From Cinclus cinclus (taxonomy: Eukaryota; Chordata; Aves; Passeriformes; Cinclidae): a DNA stretch of 64,000 bases. The stretch is from NCBI RefSeq assembly GCF_963662255.1, contig NC_085052.1, positions 10,189,807 to 10,253,806 on the forward strand, given 5' to 3'. A program made the position numbers and the translations under genes. The first letter of the stretch is position 1; the number at the start of each line of letters is the position of its first letter. The notes under the pieces were generated by a model. That model was not told the DNA's origin. It searched no databases and saw only the letters and a list, made by a program, of their open reading frames with translations. Of this stretch, positions 1-13,131 are shown in pieces.

Positions 1-804
1 GGTTTGAAATGCATCATCTCTTTTTCTGATCTGAAATTATTGATTCTCTTTGTCTAGGGGAAACATAGCATTGTTTAAATAACTAACAAATGACACATTT
101 CTAAAGAAGCCAGAAGACACTGCTTGTTTAGAAACAACTCTAAAATTTCCACCTAAAATCATAGCTCCCTGTGGGTAAGGTTCACAGCAGTTATCAGTAA
201 TGGTCAAAACAGCAGTGGCTGGATTGTCCCCGCATTCCTTAAATGAAAGGGAGAGTGGAATTTGAGCAATGATAGATATTAGCAATATACATCTCACAGA
301 GATTTCCCTGAATTGCTGTGAGGAAATGTCTCAACTTTGGCATTTAGGAAGGATTGGGTTTCTTCAGAGTAGGGGAGGTGATGCGCTGAAGTCAGCAGTG
401 TCTCTTCAGCAGCTCAATCACTGCAAAACTTCCTCTTCTGGGTACCTCATTTGTTAGAGACAGACCAGCTGTTCTGAAAAGACAAAGAAGAGTGAAATCT
501 TTCTTCCTGGAGGGTATATGTGCTATGGAAAAAGAGGAAGGAAGGCAGGGAAAACAACTGGTCTCTTCATTGCTTTTCTTTGTTTCTCTTTTCAAAAGGG
601 TTATAAATGTCACTTCTTTTTAATGTATGTGAAAGCTGAAGCACTCCTATAATGGAAATGGTCATATGGTTCTAGTACCACTGTAAGTTCTCTTTCTGCT
701 GTTTTTCATCTCTGTTCTTGAAGGAATCATCTAAGGGCAGGGTAGGTAGGTGTTTATCCTTTTCCTATTAGAAAACTTGGGTTTGAATGCCTCCTGGTTT
801 TGGG

Positions 805-894
805 TTGTTTTTTGTTTGTTTGTTTGTTTGTTTGTTCTTTTGTTTTATTTGTTTGTTTGTTTAGTTGGTTGGGTTTTTTTTTTCTGTAGGTTTT
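805..894. repeat. (TTTG)n simple repeat with T-rich flank
   Basis: Seen directly. TTTG units are repeated, interrupted by CTTTTG and ATTTG variants, and followed by a GGTTGGG-T9 stretch. It is strand-asymmetric, essentially T and G only, and is the complement type of the A/C tract at 52.1 kb. It is ordinary microsatellite material and probably length-variable. Confidence 0.9.
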
Positions 895-1540
895 TATAAA
901 GTTCATCTAAAATAATTCAGCAGCCTTTATCACTCCAATAACAAGCAGGGGGCTGCCTCATATAGAGTTTTTATTTTTCTTCTCCCTTCTTAGCTATATC
1001 ACATCAACTGGTCGTTTTAGGACAGAATTGAGTGAATGGGTGCATTCTTTCCTGGAAAGTTCCTCAGGTTGACATGTATTGAGCAGGAGTAAAATTGGCC
1101 TTGTGTTTGCCCTTGGACTGCTTTGTAAGTAAACAAAAAACTGAGATCATGGAAATGTCAGTCAGATTTTGTTCCTTTTATTTGCACAGAATTAATTTAA
1201 CTTTATTTACAGAGATATTTATGAAACTATAATTAATATTTTTTGTGTACCTTGAAGTATTCTGCTGAGCAGAGCCCTGAAAGCAAAGGTTTAAACAGCT
1301 GAGGCAAACTATACCACATGTGCTTAGAAAAGCATTTGTAAAATGCTTTGTGAAATGGTGACGTTTGCTTCCCACACACACCTACATGGGATGCATCATG
1401 CGCTGTCTGCCTAATGAACTCTGGGGTGGACTGGAGCAAAGTGATATCTTTAGAGAAGTGCCACAGAAACAAAGGCAGTGAAAGGAGAGTCTTCTGTCTC
1501 TGTCAGCTGCTGGCTTGTTCTTAACACTTAGTCTACCCAA

Positions 1541-1560
1541 TTTATTTATTTATTTATTTT
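1541..1560. repeat. (TTTA)n microsatellite
   Basis: About five TTTA units in a row, seen directly. The flanks are unique AT-rich sequence. Confidence 0.85.
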
Positions 1561-2644
1561 AGGAGAATCTCTGATTTTGTTTCAACTTCAGCTTGGTAGA
1601 TAACTGAGCTTGCCACCAGCTCAAATCTTTTGGGGCTTTGTTTTTGGGACACAATATAAATAGGCAAATAGGTGAGAGGTGAGAAGCTGAAATGCCTGTA
1701 AGCAATACAGGTAAGAATACAGCTGAAGCAACCTGTGCTTCACAGCCTCTGGCCTCCTGTGTTTGTAATGGACATTGTAGGCTATCAATAGGCTGCTTCC
1801 TCCATTTCCTGCTCTTTTCACAGGAGTAACTTTTGTTTTTTTAAGTAATGTCCTTTAAAAAAACCTTGGGAGTGACCATGGCAAAACAATTCAGTCTATT
1901 CCACTGCACACACTGACTGCCTTTGCAACAACATACCTGAGTATGAGGAGTGGCTGAGATTGGGTATAAATGTTATGTCTTGATCCCAAATTTGATGGTA
2001 ATTACACCTCCAACACATGCAGACAGTTTGCACATGGAGACTTTGTCATATGCTAATGCTCTCATTTCCAGCATATTTGCATGCACTGATGAATCAAATT
2101 CCTCTCCAGCCCCTCTTTTATCAGAGACATGATTTATAGCTTTTAGCCACCCACGGTCACAGAGGAAGCTGGGAACAGAATCTGACTCTGAGATGACTGA
2201 ACCGTGGAACCATCTTTCCATGTGTTGAGTGGGTTTGGAAAAGTGCAGGAGGGTTGACCTGGCTGTTTATCCTGAAGATCAGTATTTTGTTTCTCACCAG
2301 AAGGTCAGAGATGGGGAAAAGAATTCAAAAATATAACTGAATTCCACCAATCTGAAAATTATGAAGTCAGTTTTGCAAGGCTGCTTTACTCTCTTGATAC
2401 TTATCTACCTTATTAATGGGACAATTCCAGGCTGTTGGTAGGATTTTTATATTTGTTTGATTTACATATCTTCCCTTGTTCCTTGAGAAGGAAATACATG
2501 AAGTTGTACCTTTCTGATATGGGTCAGACTTATCTGTCCTATCAGATTGCCGTATATTTTATACTAAAACTCTTTGTGGTTCATCATGGCTATTTCCCAA
2601 AAATACTACTTTTATGTACATTTAGTGTCTTAAGTTAATTGGTA

Positions 2645-2844
2645 NNNNNNNNNNNNNNNNNNNNNNNNNNNNNNNNNNNNNNNNNNNNNNNNNNNNNNNN
2701 NNNNNNNNNNNNNNNNNNNNNNNNNNNNNNNNNNNNNNNNNNNNNNNNNNNNNNNNNNNNNNNNNNNNNNNNNNNNNNNNNNNNNNNNNNNNNNNNNNNN
2801 NNNNNNNNNNNNNNNNNNNNNNNNNNNNNNNNNNNNNNNNNNNN
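2645..2844. other. Assembly gap of 200 N
   Basis: A run of exactly 200 N. The round number suggests a gap of unknown or fixed nominal size, so the true distance between the flanks is uncertain. Frames read through it are meaningless. The flanks show no obvious repeat that would explain the break. Confidence 0.98.
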
Positions 2845-5800
2845 ATGTCAAAGCATAGTGCCTAAACCTTTCTACACATCTGACTTTCACCATCCTCTAG
2901 CAAAGTTGTACATCCCACTCTACCAAGTTTGAGATGTGAACGGCAGGAAAATGTCTTAATCTGTTCAATCTATTAAAATGTTGAATCCCTGTGAATTTGC
3001 CTTGAGACACCCCATAGGATTAGATGTGTCCCCTGTTAAATCACAAGTAGGGAGCTCTCACAGAAAGCTTAGATATTTTGATAGGTCATGACAGAGGTTG
3101 GCATCTTGAGGGTAGAAACTGAAGTGCCTTTAAGTGTCTACTGTCACTTCTGCAGTGACAAGCCCAGGTCTGTTGATGCTTAACTGCAAGATATTTTATT
3201 CAGGACATGCTGTGATATTATTATTTTAATTTTTCTTTAAGGAGGTGAAAGACAGAGCTGCAGGTGTATTAACAACATCAGACCGGGCATGTGGGGTTGT
3301 GTTTTCCCTGGGAGAAAACATCAGAGAGCAGCTGAGGGCAGGCAGAGGGGGCAATGTGGAGCTCCAACCCCTCCAAAGGTCCCTGGAAGAGGGTGGGGCA
3401 AAAGGACAGCAACTTTTTGGATCACCTTGCACCTCCAACAAGCGTCCTTGCTTTGGCCCAGATTTCTGCAATTTCCATCAGGTACAAATACACCAGAACA
3501 GATTGATTTTGTCCATCATTAAAAGGCTCATTCGCAGTCAATTGCATCAGCTCTCAACACGGGGGCGAGACCCTGTCCTACAGGGAGCCCTATTCCACAT
3601 CCTGTGGAGTAATCACCTCTCAAGGACAAGGCTCGTCATTTCCTCCCATGCAGAGAAGCTGCCAGCAGGAGGAACCTAGTTTCATTTGTGTGCATTTTCG
3701 AGACTGTGGCAGGAGATTAACTCATGTAGGATTTACCAGATGTCTCTCTATGGAGTGGGCTGCTTTGAAGAGCAAAAGAGTTCTTCAGTCTCTGCCTAAC
3801 CAAAGGAATGAATCATACACCTGCACACTCGCATTTCTTTCAAGGACGCAGTGCCCTGTGGAGGTGGGGGGTTCTTTTCTTGCCTGGAGAATCTCACATC
3901 ATCACAGGCAGAATATTAGAGGAATGGAGAAGAGACAATACATTGACTTTGCTTTATAGCCTGCCTCCTTCTTAGTCTCTCTGGCAGGTCAGATAAGCCC
4001 TGTCTAATCTCACATTAGAAAAGTTTTGCCAGTGTCTGCTTTCTTTCTTTCTTTCTTTTTTTTCCCCCTCCCTGTTTTAATGCTCCTTAACACTTGCTCA
4101 GCTAACATAACTCCTTTCACCCTTTAAGTGCTAGCAAAAATATGCTTCTCTGTCTGATTTCCAGTGAAAGGAAAGTAGATGGCACACACTGAGAGCTATC
4201 TCAATCAAAGCAGAGGTTTCCTAGAAAGCCTAATTGCAGTGGGGACAATCCAGCTGGTCACACTCGTATTGCTGGCTTGGGTATTCCCAGTGAGCTGTGC
4301 AAAGTACCTGGCATAGCTAATCATGCAGGGACAGTGGCATTTTCAGGGTGTCTCAGGACCTGAGGGCAACAATGAGGTGTGGAGTCCACCTCAGCCAGTG
4401 CTGAGCAGTGTCTGGAGCTCATGGTGACAGATGGGTTGGATGGGTAATGGGGTCTGGTCTTTCTCACTGCCTTCAAGGACTCTGATTGATTTGTCCAGCC
4501 TGCCATGATGAAGTCATTAATCTTGATGACACTTGCTGCAGCTCAGCCTCTGGCATGCCAGAGTAATTCTTTTTGCACCTGCCAACAGACAGGTCAGATA
4601 GCAGCACATGCACTGTCTGGAAGTTGTGAACCTGATTTCTAAGAAAGGTGTGATAGGAAGCTACTACAAAGAGAAGGTCAGGAGATGGTACAGCGTTTGG
4701 TACAGACTGGAGGCAAGCAGTTTGCTTCCTGTAGTGCAAGAAAGGAAAGCATGGACCATGTTTTCAAGAGTTTGTAACATGCCCATGACAAACCCAAGAC
4801 AAATATCATTAATATTAAACCTGTGTGTAATGGTTAAATGTTTAAATTATTGCCCACTGAAAATCTACCTTGTTTTTTTTGATCATAGCTCTAACTGGAG
4901 GAATGAAAGTTCAAATGATTTACCATAAATCATAGGAAAGTCCACTGCTAGCAAGGTTAGAGTTAGTAGATTATTGATCAATGTAATGTTAAGTGGTAAA
5001 TTAATTTTCCCCCATCAGCTCTCTTAATGGGTACTTGCTTTTTAAGATGTAGAAGGGCTTTGCATTGAATTAGCTTGGAGAGTTAAATTATATGAACAGC
5101 TGGTAAATTCAGCTCAGCTCACTGCCAGAACCCTCTGCATGCTGTTGTTCAGACACATTCTAAAGCTATTTTTTCCTTTACCATTGAGACTGGTAAATCC
5201 TTTGTTGAGAGTTGGGGCAGGTTTGCAAACAGTGAGATAAGAGGGCTGTATCTCCCTGTGCCATCGCCCACTGACACCTGTTTGTGCTTGACTGGTTTTC
5301 CAATTATACAGAATCTTTTCTGTGCTGTGCTGGGGTGTCCCTGGATGAGAGGTTGCCAGTAGTCTTTCTGCACCTGAGAAGATATCTGAATATGTGAAGG
5401 CAAGCAGCTTTTGAGGCACTAATGTGTGGAAATGTAGTGCTTATAAAGGGGATAATAATAGTGCTGGAAAAACTATCTGTTCTGTGCAATTCTAGGTACT
5501 GGTTGACTGAAGAGGTCCCTACTTCATCACTACAAACACCCCTTAGACATTAAAAGCATCCTTGACATACTCTACTGTGCTTGTATGACACAATATAATT
5601 TACAGCTTCTAGCATTTTGGATATGACCCCTTAAGTTTTTAAAGACTCCCAGGCTCAGATGTGGAAGTGATGGTGACCTGGTTCCACACAGTGTATGTGT
5701 CCTGTGATAAAGAATTTGGCTCTTTTGGGGGTTTCAGGACTTTAGTGGACACTTATCACACTGTTTGTGTTACATAGTTTTGGTCTGGCTACCAAAGGTG

Positions 5801-6917
5801 GAGTTGGTGTCCAGCCTTGATCATCCACTGAAAGTGAGATCAAAGCTTGTAAGTCTGGTCTAGAATAAAATAATTTATTCCTTATACTAAGGTGTCAATA
5901 TCTTATCTCAATTTGCAAAGCCTTACTCTGTGCTGACTGATGCATTAGCACTGTGCATACACAGAGAACATTAAGGTACCCTGTACTTTCAAGAACTTGT
6001 GCATAGCAGGATGGATGTGAGATCTATTAATGTGAAGAATCCATGGGAAATAACAAGGGAAATCAGCAATGAGACTTGCTCAGCCAAACCTCAGAAAAAT
6101 GTGTTATTTCACCCTTGGAGAATTTGTGAGATGAGAAATTTTTTCCCTCTTTTAAGACAAAATGAAAAAATCAAACTCTTGATGCATTTTTTTCCCCATT
6201 GAACCAATAAGCTATAAATAATTACATAAAAAGATAATTTCAAACAATTCATTTGGAGCTCTTGTAATTTTTCAATGTATTCTAAAGTACAATTTTAAAA
6301 GCAATAAAACTGCATCCCTTCTCCCTTTACCACAAGTTTTCAAATTACATTTTGCTGGGACCTCTTGCCTGTCTCTGTTAATAAGGAGATGTTAATTAGC
6401 AACCTTAGAATTAACCATCAGGCAGAAAGCAGCACTGTGCTCTCTGGTTTGCATGGGGTGGGTTTAGTTTCTTTCTACTGTCTGTGGATGCCAGGACCTT
6501 TTGGCCAAGCCAAGCTGGCACAACAACGTGAACTGCAGACCCAAGCACTTTTCTGATTGCCCTGGCTGGGATACAGGCATGAAAAGCCACTCTGGCTGTG
6601 ACTGCTGGTTTGTCATCACAGCTCTTCCTCCAGAGAGGTTTTCCTGGGATGTGGCAGCGACCCCTGGCTTATGTCCCGTTGTCACATGGGGCCCGGGATG
6701 ACCCCTCTCCTGACCATCTGTTGGGGTGGGCCAGCAAAGCAGATTGTGAAATTCCTCTGCCCACGAGGCTCCCCCTCCTGCCGCTGGCTCAGGGTCCTGC
6801 CATGGTTTGTAGCACAGATAAAAGGGATGCCATTCAAGACATATTCAGTTCTGTGATTTCTCAAAGGGTCAGACACCTTCTTTTGGTGACATGGAATTTT
6901 ACTAATGCAAACACTGG
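2845..6917. other. Non-coding stretch, no gene seen
   Basis: Mostly unique sequence. A frame of 144 codons at 3245-3679 (+) and its neighbours were examined; they lack a recognisable domain, and the composition looks like chance. A TTTC repeat lies at 4040-4067. Local GC is higher at about 6640-6800 without CpG enrichment. Confidence 0.6.
4040..4067. repeat. (TTTC)n polypyrimidine tract
   Basis: Four to five TTTC units pass into T8 and then C5, giving a continuous pyrimidine tract. Seen directly. Confidence 0.85.
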
Positions 6918-6936
6918 ACACACACACACAGACACA
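6918..6936. repeat. (CA)n microsatellite
   Basis: A short CA run followed to about 7018 by scattered CA and TA dinucleotides in a degenerate alternating purine-pyrimidine zone. A 187-codon frame crosses it and is judged an artefact. Confidence 0.8.
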
Positions 6937-9900
6937 GATGTACACATATGCACATATTGCAGACAATATACATACATGTACTTAAAATTTGTGTTTATAT
7001 TTGTGTTCATTCACACACAGAAGAGAAAGGCTAATGGGCGTTTTGCAAAGATGGAGGACACTTGTTTGCTCACCAGGAAAGAAAAAGGAATCAATATGTT
7101 TAGGTACAGGAAATGGATTATCCTTAAGCACCCTGCACAAGACAAAAAAGTTTCTATTTGATGTTGATGCTGATGTGAGTCTGCTCTAAGGTCAGTCCAA
7201 TCACACTATTTTGGCTGTAGCCAGCACAGTGAAACACTGCATTCAATCTTTCAGAAATTTGCATGTATTTTTCTGCACATTACTGCCTTAAAAACAAGTT
7301 TACTGTGTGGAAGTGGAAGAGGGCAGCTGCATGTGGTGTTTCTGAATAAAGAAGAATATTTTTGTTTCAGCTTCCACTTATATCTTTCCTTTAAAGAGAT
7401 TTTTTTCTTCCTCCCCCCTCCCCCAGTTATTCCATTTGCAATATTGCAAGTTCCCAGACAATAAAAATCCACTCAACCCTAATTCAGGAGTAACAGAATA
7501 ATTTTGGATCTGATATTTTTCATTTTTAGACCCCACTGTATATATTAGGATGTTGAAAAAACTAGTGTGTGCACATGTATGTTCTGTCAGTCCAAATTTA
7601 AACCACATCTTCTGGTAATCCAGATGTCTATGCAAATAAACAGCGTTTGCATGGAGTAACTCCATTAGCAGACAGCAAGTGTTGGCTCAGATCTTGCTTC
7701 AAATAATAGTTAAGGGGAGCACAAGATGTGCTTGAGATTGCAGACAACCTCACTTTCCATCTCAGGCTAATTTTGGAAATGATTTCCCAGAATAATTTCA
7801 GATAAAGAGGTAAAGCCTTAAGCATTTTAGTGAAGTGAAAAAAATCAATTTTTGCTCAAAGGAATAGAAAAATTTTATTTTTCAAGATTTTTTTTTTTTT
7901 TAGATTTCTACCCTCCACAAGCAATGAAATTTATAAAGAAACAGTTGTTTAACACCTCCCTAGTGAAAAAAAAATCCAAAAAACTATACCTCACAGCAAA
8001 ATTGTGGCTGTGAAACTATCACAAATATCACTGAAATAGAGATGGGCTGCAAATGGCCTCTTCCTGGTATCTTTAGCAATTTTGACAAATTCACCAGGTG
8101 TGTGGAGCTGCAGGTGCATGGTGAGCATACATTTAGAAGTGACAGTGCTGTACATAAAATCAGCACTGTGTAAAAATTCTTCTGCTCTTTATTTGTACTT
8201 TTGAAATGCACGTAAAGGTGCTGCAGACTTTTAAGGCCCTATGCTCTGTAGCACCGTGATGTGGCCACAGAATCCAAATAATTTGTTTCCATAAAATATA
8301 TCCAGATGTTTGCCTTTTGGCAAGGATGGGAGCAAGCTGCAACAGCAGTGAAATAAATTTTGTAAGTAATAAAAAGCCTGATACTTTGTTCCTTTCTTCA
8401 GTCCTGATAGTTTCATTATTTGTTTTACTTGATTTGAGGCTGCAAGAAGGAAACACAAAAGGAAATTTTTTCGACAAAGAATCCAAAATTAATACCACTG
8501 CCCTGACACAGCAGCAGCAGTGACATAAAAAACAAGTAATGCTTAGCTACAGAGTTTTGTTTTCAGCCAGGTAATCAAAAGGGAACTTGGAGAGACAATC
8601 AATTGCAAAGAGACGTGGTGGTGTGAACAGTGTCCCAGTTCAGCGTGCCTGTGCTGCAGCTGGAGGCGCACGAGATTGGAAAGTGCTGCTGGGGAGGAGG
8701 GAAAGTTCTTGGGGATCCTGGTGGTGGTGGCACCTGCCAACATCTCTGCTCCCATCCAGCCACAGCCCTCAGCATCTGATGGCAGGGCTTGGTGGAGTGA
8801 GGAGGAGAGGAGGTGATGTGCAGGGGATCCACCAGTGCTGGGGCTTGTCCTTCTCCACATTCCTCTGTCGTGCTGAGGGACCCTGTCCTGCTGCAGCATT
8901 TTCTGAGTGTGTCACAGAAACCCTTAAAGCTGCATGAAGTGACAGAGATGTCTCCAGCCACACCAAACGTGGCTATCAGATGGAAGTGCCCAGGTGTATA
9001 ACTAGATGCCAGCAGTGGCAGGGGGCTGCACAGCAGTTGATGTGTGTTATCTTTATGGAGAGCTGGCATTCGCTCCAAGGAAATGAACAACAAAAGTGGA
9101 ATCTCGGGGTTTTTCATCTGCTGGTGTTCATGCACCTGAAGGAAGGGGGATGTGGCAACTGCAACCTGATTTTCCACCCAGCTTGGAAAGAGCACTCGAG
9201 GTGATATCCAAAGAAATGGTTCTCCCCAAGTCTCTTCCGGACTCCTGTACACTTCCTGCAAACAGTAGGGAAACAGTGTTTCACAGGACAAACTCAGGGA
9301 GAAACTCACTCCTGGGGAAGACTTCATTACAGCCTTCAGCTGCCTGACAGGGGTAGGGAAGGCAGAGACAGACTCTTCTCAGCACTGAGAGAAGAGACTC
9401 TGAACAGAACTTGCAGAGATATACTAGCTTTTTCCCCCAGTGATAGTGGTCAAACATGGGAACACGGGTCCAAGGAAGCTGTGAATTCTCCATGCTCAGA
9501 GATGCTCAAAGATTGACGTAGCTCTGAGCAACCAGTGCTGAGCTGGCCCCATCCTCTGCAGTGGTTTGGGCTGGAGACCTCACAGCTCCACTGCCACAGT
9601 GGAGAACAACATTAGGCTCCTAAATGTCTCAATTCAGGTGAAGTTTTGCAGTAAACAAGAATGACAAGATTGTTTTTCTTCCTTCAAACTACCCTTGTGA
9701 AGAAATGCCATTCACTTTGTCTGGAAAGGCCAGGCTCCCATAAGTATCCTTTTGGATTTCGTTCTGCAGAAGTCATAATCCTCCTTCATTGCCTGTAAAC
9801 CATTGGTTTAATCTGCAGCTCCCTGGTGACCCTAATCCAGGTATCACCACCTAAATCCTTCCTAAATTAACCAAAGCAGATTCCATGACAGAAACATCAC

Positions 9901-12900
9901 TAGAGTCTCCCTCCTCCAGGAGTTCTTCTGGTTGTTACCAGAGGGCTGATGTTCACCCACAGTCTGCAGAATCATCATGTTACTTAGTTACATTAAAGTC
10001 ATCTTCTTAGAGAGGACTTACTGATGACTTATACTCAAATGTGCAAATAATATGCTTGTAGAACATTAAAATGGCTGTAATAGTGTGGTAATAAATTTCT
10101 TTTTTCAATAGAGATGATTAGAAATTTCAGTAGTTAGAAGCTATTAATGTACTCGCCATAAAGCATGAAAGTCCATCCTCATGAAACCCTAAATGACAGT
10201 ACTGCCTATAAATTTTACTGGAGGTGGAAAGAGCAGCAATTATATGGCTGGCATTAGATGTAGCTCTTTTCGCAGAGTGGCAGATCTTTTCCTTCTGTTG
10301 TTAAGCAATGTTTTTTGGCCATAGCCAGTAGCCAGGGTATACTGTAAATAATATTTTTTCTGTGATGGATTTCTGCACAAACAGAAAGAAAGAGATTTTT
10401 TTATTAAAAGAAAAATTGGCAAACAGTCAAGCATAGATGGCTTTGAGAGTGGCAATGCAATAAAGAGCACTGAGCATCTGGTTCAATGTTGTTTGACTGA
10501 CCTATGTGGATGGTGATGACTGAAAAAACCCATTAGCTGCTGGCAGAGAATTGTGTCTGATATTATCTTCCAGGCACCAGCATGGATGTGCTGCAAAATC
10601 ACCAACTCCTTTGGCATTCTCACAGGAGGGAGTAGTGGAGCTGTCAGGGAGTGGGTAGTCTTGTATGGAGACTAATTTGTTCCCAAATAATTCTCTGAAA
10701 CACCAGATATATGGAAGAATATTTATGATTTTTTTTCCCTGCTTCTCCAGCTTGGACAGTGAAATGAGATGTAGGTACAGTCTGGGATACTCCCTGCCTC
10801 CCATACAGCAATTATTTTGAGGTACCAATGGCACACACCTTCATCCTCTATAGCTCACTTTTGAGCCTCTCATTCAAACCAAGTATTCAGTATCCAACCT
10901 TGTATTTCGTAAACCACTTCACAGAAGTATTTGTGTCCTTCTCCAGTTTTATGGCTGCATGTACTTCTTTGACAAAACACTTATTTTTATGTTCATTTCT
11001 TGAAAGAAGTTCATTGTGGCAGGACAAACTATTGTACTTCTCAGTAGGATTCTTCAAGTAGCAGGATCTAATTCTCAGGCTGGCAAACTCAAGTGTTTGC
11101 AACACAGATCATAATGGAAAGCATCTGGCTGGAAACACCTTCTGGTTTCTCATTAAATAAATGAAAAATATTCAACATAATGTCATATATTTCTGCTGGA
11201 GATAAAAATACTTACAAAGATATGCCTCCTCTAACCCCAAGCTATCTCTCTGATAGCCTTTGATCATGTACATGGAGAAAAACAAACAGAAAAAAATCAT
11301 TACCAGATACACAAATAGTTGACCAATATGGTATGCAAAATAATTTGGTTTTGTTTATCAATCTTATCAACAGATAAAGTACAAATCAGTCAGCTGGAAA
11401 ATAGGTTTAAGGATAAATTTAACATGTGAAGGTCATGACAGGCCGGATATAATTATTTCTGCAGATAATATTGCTTAGACTATATGATTTTTTTCTTTAA
11501 ATGTTGAGCTCTAATTCAGTGCAGAAGTCAGAAGAGCTGTTTTTGGACATAGAAATTTTTTGAGGGAAAATAGAATAACATCTGCTAATGTTCAGGACCT
11601 CTTGAAATCTTGCACTCCAAAACTCTCCCTTTCATTATACCATCAAACCCCAGCGGTGAAACATTTGGAAGGACTAACGTCTTCTGACAAATAGAATGAC
11701 ACGAAGGAAACCTCAATAATTTACACTTGAAAGGTTTTTTTTGCAGAAAGCATAGATGTGGGCATGGTTCATTAACCCAGTATATCTTTTCTTCTGTCTT
11801 CTGCATCACCACTTCAGTGGTCAAGTTAGATGGTGCAGACCTCAGCGATAAATGTTTTGCTCAGAATTATTCAAGCATATAATAGAGGGAACGTGCAAAA
11901 AGTCAGCTCAGAGAAATTTGATTTAAGGTCTTGATTTCCTGACTCTAGAAGAAAACTTCCTAGTGAGTGGTGAGAACTGGAAGATTTAGATGACAGATAA
12001 GCAGGCAGAGGTTTGGGGGATCAAACCTAAAGACTTTTAAGACTTGGTCAGAATTTAGAAACATGTGAGAACCTGCTCAGTGTGAAGGAGAGGATACTGA
12101 TGCCTAAGGAACCACAGGCTAGACACCTATTTGTGATTTATGATTTATATCTTCCTGAAAATGTGTCTTGTGTGTTGTCCTATCCCTCAACAGCAAAAAG
12201 GCTCCCTGCGAAGCTCCACACTTCTGTAAGCTGAGGTGATGAGTGGTGGCACTGCATGACCCTTTGCTGCTGATAGCCACTTTCCCCTTATGATGAAAGG
12301 TCCTTCTCATGGGCTGCTTCTGATGTGAAAAATAGCACTCACATTGATTTCCAAGCTGAAAGTATCTTCTCTCTTCTTCTGGACCACTTTGCCCCTGTAT
12401 GTCAGACACGGCCAAGACCAGATGCCTTTAAGAACATCATAGAATGTTTGGTGGACAAATGAGTAGCTGCTGCCAGTGACATGAAGCTGCACAATCTCTG
12501 TGAACTCAGAGCCCTTTTCTCACCATATGTCACAGGAGTGCAACACTATTAAACACAATAAAATTAGGCAACACACAGTGGTCTTAATTAAGGTGAAAAG
12601 AAAGCATCCACTCTTTTCAGAAAATTGATGCCTCTGAATATGTCGCTTAGGGTCATGTTCAAAAGACCTGGTGCTTCATCAGCCTTTGCAAGTACATTGA
12701 TTTCATCCTGGCTAGAATTTAATAACATGGAAAGTGTCCTCTTACCACTTCACTGGGGATATCACAAGCTGTAATTAGTTAATGATCCTCATGTTTTGAG
12801 TCTCTTTGGATGAATAATTTCCTTGTTGAAAACTGAAACTTAATGTAAACCAAATTATTTCTATTTGGTTGAGGATTGTTTGGGGGGAAAAAAGGAACAA

Positions 12901-13110
12901 AAATATTTGTTTTGTTATGCACAGAAAGCATCAAATTTTCAATTTGATGGCAACAACCCAGACTATGTTTAACTTAAAACCTAATAAAAGTAAAGCAAAT
13001 AACAGGAAACAAATTATTCACTATCTTGGTAAACAAAATATTGTACTTCACCAGACAGCTTGTGAAGGAAAACAATGTCTGGGAACAACCAAATGAATAT
13101 TCTGAATTCA
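6937..13110. other. Non-coding stretch, no gene seen
   Basis: It contains the longest open frame of the window (242 codons, minus strand, 8599-9327). That frame is rich in Ser, Pro, Leu and His, has no recognisable domain, and lies in a slightly GC-richer patch, so it is probably chance. There is a T-run near 7888-7901. The AT-rich part at 10020-10215 has no repeat signature and could be conserved regulatory sequence, but nothing here proves that. Confidence 0.55.
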
Positions 13111-13131
13111 TTTTTCATTTTTAATGAAAAA
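13111..13131. repeat. Short perfect inverted repeat
   Basis: Arms of 9 bases (TTTTTCATT and AATGAAAAA) are separated by 3 bases. It is seen directly, is A/T-rich, and could form a small hairpin. No U-run terminator context or RNA family was recognised, so it is most likely incidental. Confidence 0.7.

Larger units (their letters stand above)
1..2644. other. Non-coding stretch before the assembly gap
   Basis: No recognisable gene. It holds a TTTG-rich simple repeat near 805-894 and a short TTTA repeat at 1541-1560, listed separately. The only gene-like hint is on the minus strand at 37-237: a pyrimidine tract ending in AG followed by a 66-codon open frame and a stop, described under findings. 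Other open frames here are short and resemble nothing I know. Confidence 0.6.

Noticed and set aside
3245..3679. 144-codon plus-strand frame
   Set aside because: It matches no family I recognise, and another frame is open over much of the same DNA. No exon boundaries support it.
6598..7161. 187-codon plus-strand frame
   Set aside because: It crosses the CA/TA simple repeat, which gives the His-Thr and Tyr-rich middle, and has no domain or conserved flank.
8599..9327. Longest open frame, 242 codons on the minus strand
   Set aside because: It has no recognisable domain, is Ser/Pro/Leu/His-rich from local base composition, and overlaps equally open frames on the other strand. There is no supporting splice or promoter signal.
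12430..12465. ATCATAGAATGTTTGGTGGAC, resembling the antisense start of avian CR1
   Set aside because: The expected continuation of the CR1 3' end is absent beyond about 20 bases.
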